Below are positions 60,994-64,000 of a stretch of DNA of 64,000 bases, piece by piece (position 1 is the stretch's first letter; each line of letters opens with the position of its first letter). The notes beneath the pieces are model-generated. The model was not told where the DNA came from and ran no database searches. It saw nothing but the letters and a program-made list of their open reading frames with translations. A program made the translations under genes and the position numbers. Source of the DNA: Oerskovia paurometabola (GTDB lineage: Bacteria > Actinomycetota > Actinomycetes > Actinomycetales > Cellulomonadaceae); assembly GCF_016907365.1 (NCBI RefSeq), contig NZ_JAFBBV010000001.1, forward strand, positions 4,030,001 to 4,094,000, in the 5' to 3' direction.

Positions 60994-61875
60994 ATGGCCA
61001 GCAACACCGTCGCCCCGGTCCCCTCCGACGGGGTGGACTCCGCGCGGGCCCAGGACTCATCGGCGGACGCGCCGCTCGACGTCTCGCTCGGCACCCCCGA
61101 GGACGACGCACCCGACGACGACACCGCCCCGGACCCCACCGACCAGGTCCCCCGACCCGCCGACGTGACCCGGCGCCTCGCACTCCTGTGGGACCCGCCC
61201 GCTCCGCCGACCCGCGGCCGCAAGGCACGCCTGACGCTCGACGAGGTCGTGACCGCCGGGATCGCCGTCGCGCAGGAGGTCGGCCTCGACGCCCTCTCGA
61301 TGCGCCGCGTCGCCGCCCGCCTGGGCGTGGGCGCGATGTCCCTCTACACGTACGTCCCCGGGCGCACCGAGCTCGTCGACCTCATGATCGACCGGGCGTT
61401 CGCCGAGCTCGACCTCCCTGCGGCCGACGCCCCCTGGCGCGACGGGCTCTCGCGCTACGCGCGCGAGGTCTGGCACCTGTACCAGCGCCACCCCTGGATC
61501 CTCCAGACCAACATGTGGCGCCTGCCCCTCGCGCCGCACGTGCTCGACGCCCAGGAGGCCGGGCTGCGGACGCTCGTCGACACCGGCCTGTCCGCGGAGC
61601 GGGTCGTCGAGATCCTGGGGCTGGTCGACGCGTTCGTGCGCGGGCTCGCGCGGGCAGCCGTCGCCGAGTCCGTCGAGAACGACGCGAGCGGCATGAGCAG
61701 CGACGAGTACTGGACGTCGATGAGCAGCTTCTGGGCCGACTGGTTCGACGTCGAGCGGTACCCCGTCATGACGCGCATCTGGGAGGAGGGCGGGTTCCAC
61801 GCGCCGAGCGACCCGTTCGACGCGTCGCTCGACCGGCTGCTCGACGGCGTCGAGATGACGATCGACCGGGCCTGA
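60994..61875 (+). CDS. TetR-family repressor of the drug exporter
   Basis: This 293-residue protein has an unusually long acidic N-terminal extension of about 70 residues, rich in Asp and Pro. The helix-turn-helix (LTLDEVVTAGIAVAQEVGLDALSMRRVAARLGVGAMSLYTYV) and a TetR_C-type ligand domain follow. GGGAGGA lies upstream of the ATG. It is divergent from the exporter operon, with twin dyads between them. The inducer is probably the exported drug. Confidence 0.9.
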   Translation: MASNTVAPVPSDGVDSARAQDSSADAPLDVSLGTPEDDAPDDDTAPDPTDQVPRPADVTRRLALLWDPPAPPTRGRKARLTLDEVVTAGIAVAQEVGLDALSMRRVAARLGVGAMSLYTYVPGRTELVDLMIDRAFAELDLPAADAPWRDGLSRYAREVWHLYQRHPWILQTNMWRLPLAPHVLDAQEAGLRTLVDTGLSAERVVEILGLVDAFVRGLARAAVAESVENDASGMSSDEYWTSMSSFWADWFDVERYPVMTRIWEEGGFHAPSDPFDASLDRLLDGVEMTIDRA

Positions 61876-61884
61876 CCCGGGTGC

Positions 61885-61939
61885 CGAGAACGAGGTTGAG
61901 GTCGTCCTGGCGCCCGTAGCGACCTCTACCCCGTTCTCG
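61885..61939. repeat. 20-bp inverted repeat, GGGGT-GAGGTCG family
   Basis: Arms 61885-61904 and 61920-61939 pair with two mismatches around a 15-nt loop. It is related in sequence to the element at 62726-62780 and lies 9 bp after the TetR stop. Confidence 0.85.
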
Positions 61940-62085
61940 ACCGCAGGGAACCTCGTGGTCGGCGGGGCAGCCTTTCGACGGGTCCGCCGCGCGCCCGCCG
62001 CACCCGCGCGCTACGTTCCGAGGACGAGGTCTGCGACGCCCCACGGACCCGCTGCGGGGCCGGCCGCGCGAGGACGGTGGATCCC

Positions 62086-62697
62086 ATGACCGAGCAGGAC
62101 GAGACGCTCACCGGACGCACCACCAAGATCGCCCGACGCCTGTGGGGCCTCGCCTACCTGCGCGGAGCCCTGTTCCTCGTGATCGGCGTCGTGCTGTTCG
62201 TCGCGCCGGACCGCGGCATCCAGTGGCTCACGTGGCTCGTCGCGGCGATGGCCGTCCTCCAGGGGATCCTCTTCCTGGTCGAGGCCGGGCGGCAGCGCAA
62301 GGACGGCGAGGGCGCGGTGTGGCGCTGGGTCGTGGGCGGCCTGAGCATCGTCGTGGGTCTCGTCCTCGCGTTCTGGCCGTCGGCGAGCGTGACGCTCGTG
62401 CTGCGGCTCGTCGGGGTCTGGGCGCTCGTCGCGGGGGTGATCGGCCTGGTCGGGGCGCTGCGCGCTCGCCGCACGCGCGAGCCCGGCTGGGACTGGGAGC
62501 TAGCGACGGCCGCGCTGTGGGTCGTGTTCGGCGTCCTGGTGCTCGTGAGCCCCGTGACCGGGCTGCAGACCATCACGGTGCTGCTGGGCCTGTACCTGGT
62601 CGTCACGGGCGTCGTGATCCTGGTGGCCGCGTTCGCGCAGAGCACGGCCGCGAAGGACGCCAAGGCGGCCCTCGCGGGGCCGACCCCTGCGGGCTAG
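62086..62697 (+). CDS. HdeD-like DUF308 membrane protein
   Basis: This 203-residue protein has six helices arranged as three repeated helical hairpins (for example LFLVIGVVLFVAPDRGIQWL and VGLVLAFWPSASVTLVL and VLVLVSPVTGLQTITVLLG). This three-fold internal repeat is the DUF308/HdeD pattern, linked to acid stress in enterobacteria, though the role in actinobacteria is unknown. An alternative GTG lies 9 nt upstream. Confidence 0.88.
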   Translation: MTEQDETLTGRTTKIARRLWGLAYLRGALFLVIGVVLFVAPDRGIQWLTWLVAAMAVLQGILFLVEAGRQRKDGEGAVWRWVVGGLSIVVGLVLAFWPSASVTLVLRLVGVWALVAGVIGLVGALRARRTREPGWDWELATAALWVVFGVLVLVSPVTGLQTITVLLGLYLVVTGVVILVAAFAQSTAAKDAKAALAGPTPAG

Positions 62698-62725
62698 CGG
62701 TCGAGCCCGTTGGCGGGTGAGCGGT

Positions 62726-62780
62726 CGAGCACGGGGTCGAGGTCGGGATCGGCGACAGGACGACCTCGACCCCGTGCTCG
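62726..62780. repeat. 20-bp perfect inverted repeat, GGGGT-GAGGTCG family
   Basis: Arms 62726-62745 and 62761-62780 are exact complements around a 15-nt loop. It shares about 17 of 20 arm positions with the element at 61885. It lies between convergent DUF308 and isomerase genes. Confidence 0.9.
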
Positions 62781-62791
62781 GCACGTCGGTC

Positions 62792-63712
62792 CTACCAGGC
62801 GTCGAGGTGCCGGTGCTCGTGGCCGGGCGGCGGCTGGTAGTCGGCGTGCGGCTCGGGCTGGAGGTAGGTGCGCGCGAACGCGAGCGACGCCGCGAGGTCC
62901 TCGTAGCGTTCTGCGGCAGTGCGGGCGCGCCGGGTCGCGATCTCGACGACGACGTCCCCCTCCCAGCCGCGGCGCACGAGCTCGCCGAGCACCTTGTCGC
63001 ACGGCTGGGTGCCCCGCCCGGGGACCATGTGCTCGTCCTTCATGGAGTCGGTGCCGTCGGCGAGGTGGACGTGGGCCAGCCGGTCACCGAACACGTCGAG
63101 CAGGTCGAGACTGTTCTGCCGGGCGACGGCCGCGTGCGAGAGGTCGAGCGTCACGGCGTCGTAGGGGTGGTCGGTCGGGTCCCAGCCGGGCAGGTAGGCC
63201 TGGACCTCGCGCTTGCGCCCTCGCCACGGGTACATGTTCTCGACCGCGACCGTGACACCGGTGGCGGCGTTGAGCTCGCGCACGTGGTCGGCAAAGCCGC
63301 GCGCGTACAGGCCCTGCCAGCGGAACGGCGGGTGCACGACGACGGTCTGCGCCCCGAGCTCGAGCGCCAGGTCGACGGTCTGCTCGAGCTTGGGTCCGGG
63401 CAACCGTCCCCACACGCGCTGGCTCACGAGGAGCGTCGGGGCGTGGACGCTGCGGATGGGGATGCCGACGTCGGCCGAGAGCTTGCCGAGCGCCTTCGCG
63501 TCCTGCGTGGTCGTGTCCGACCAGACCATGACCTCCATGCCGTCGTAGCCCAGGTGGGCTGCGGCCTCGAAGGCGAACGGCGCCTTGCGCGGGTAGACGC
63601 TGGCGCTGGACAGCGTGACCTTGATCCGGGGCTCCTCTCCCCTGCCTGCTTCACCCCCTCTGGCCTCGCCCTGGGCGGGCGGCTGGGCGTCGGGCGTCGT
63701 CGCTTCACGCAT
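62792..63712 (-). CDS. AP-endonuclease-fold sugar isomerase/epimerase
   Basis: This 306-residue TIM-barrel protein has the family metal-site signatures VVVHPPFRWQ, VTVAVENMYPW, AVTLDLSHAAV, RLAHVHLADGTDSMKDEHMVPGRG and VVVEIATRR. It belongs to the xylose-isomerase-like/endonuclease IV-fold group that isomerises or epimerises sugars. The exact substrate is unknown. ATG 63712 is chosen, and a GTG 9 nt upstream is possible. Confidence 0.88.
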   Translation of the reverse strand: MREATTPDAQPPAQGEARGGEAGRGEEPRIKVTLSSASVYPRKAPFAFEAAAHLGYDGMEVMVWSDTTTQDAKALGKLSADVGIPIRSVHAPTLLVSQRVWGRLPGPKLEQTVDLALELGAQTVVVHPPFRWQGLYARGFADHVRELNAATGVTVAVENMYPWRGRKREVQAYLPGWDPTDHPYDAVTLDLSHAAVARQNSLDLLDVFGDRLAHVHLADGTDSMKDEHMVPGRGTQPCDKVLGELVRRGWEGDVVVEIATRRARTAAERYEDLAASLAFARTYLQPEPHADYQPPPGHEHRHLDAW

Positions 63713-63824
63713 GTCCGACACCCTAGACCCAGCGGGTGAGCGGTGTTCACAGGGGCGTCCTGGGCGCCGCTCGAACTCTGGCAGGATGCTGCTCGACCGA
63801 ACCTCCCGGAGCACTGGAGTGCGC

Positions 63825-63983
63825 ATGGACCGTCCCGACGCCGTCTCGTCCTCGACCGTCGGTACGACGCGTCCGGGCTTCGGCCCGGGCGACGACGTCG
63901 TCCTCTCGACCGAGACCGACGACGCGCGCGCGCTCGCCGCCCTCGAGTCGCTCGTGGCGTACCTGGAGCAGGACTCGGCCTGA
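63825..63983 (+). CDS. small hypothetical protein, 52 residues
   Basis: This is a short acidic protein (GPGDDVVLSTETDDARALAALESLVAYLEQDSA at its C terminus). GGAG lies 5 nt before the ATG, and a second possible ATG is 39 nt upstream. It is probably a real gene but not recognised. It is divergent from the isomerase gene at the edge of the window. Confidence 0.5.
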   Translation: MDRPDAVSSSTVGTTRPGFGPGDDVVLSTETDDARALAALESLVAYLEQDSA

Positions 63984-64000
63984 GCGGGCGGGTCGGGCCG

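Overview
The window is about 73% GC, densely coded, and rich in GTG starts and 1-4 bp gene overlaps. Together with LuxR, LacI, TetR and MerR regulators, DUF4235 and DUF3558-type proteins and IdeR-type iron boxes, this points to a chromosomal segment of a high-GC actinobacterium. It is most likely a Micrococcales member near Cellulomonas, Oerskovia or Cellulosimicrobium; the genus is an inference. There are no rRNA or tRNA genes, insertion sequences, phage genes or CRISPR arrays.

Layout. 1-6.2 kb: tail of a probably secreted protein, an AbiEi/DUF559-type protein bracketed by 19-bp repeats, an S4 RNA-binding protein, and three tandem double-GNAT acetyltransferase paralogues. 6.3-12.6 kb: pgi, a lipoprotein, a DHFR-fold reductase, a two-component system and DUF4235. 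12.7-16.8 kb: a thiamine ABC transporter (thiQ, thiP, thiB) behind a TPP riboswitch. 17-19.3 kb: a beta-lactamase-fold lipoprotein and a DUF1905 protein. 19.4-24.8 kb: an operon (ThuA-like protein, PfkB kinase, DMT transporter, phosphotriesterase homologue) facing a LacI repressor that has three TTGCGCAA boxes around it. 26.3-39.3 kb: a nitrate respiration block: narK, tam, moeA-moaC-mobA-DUF6457-moaD, mogA, narGHJI. 40.5-41.0 kb: a non-coding region with a DnaA-box cluster, a promoter-like sequence and a series of hairpins that looks like an unannotated structured RNA. 43-49 kb: a sugar MFS carrier, an aldehyde dehydrogenase/DUF779 pair with an AcoR-like regulator, and a TetR gene. 51.7-56.2 kb: heme oxygenase and the hmuTUV heme transporter with two IdeR-like boxes. 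56.2-64 kb: a TipA-type MerR gene with an internal translation start, a HAD phosphatase, a drug-type ABC exporter overlapping a second DHFR-fold reductase and divergent from its likely TetR repressor, a DUF308 protein and an AP-endonuclease-fold isomerase.

The clearest working unit is anaerobic nitrate respiration: NarK for nitrate/nitrite transport, MoeA/MoaC/MobA/MoaD/MogA for molybdenum cofactor, and NarGHI with its NarJ chaperone. The iron block couples heme import (HmuTUV) to heme breakdown (HmuO). The main novelty is in the spaces between genes. At least eight sites at gene 3' ends carry long inverted repeats that fall into several sequence families with one shared architecture, and the 40.5-41.0 kb region may encode an undescribed RNA.
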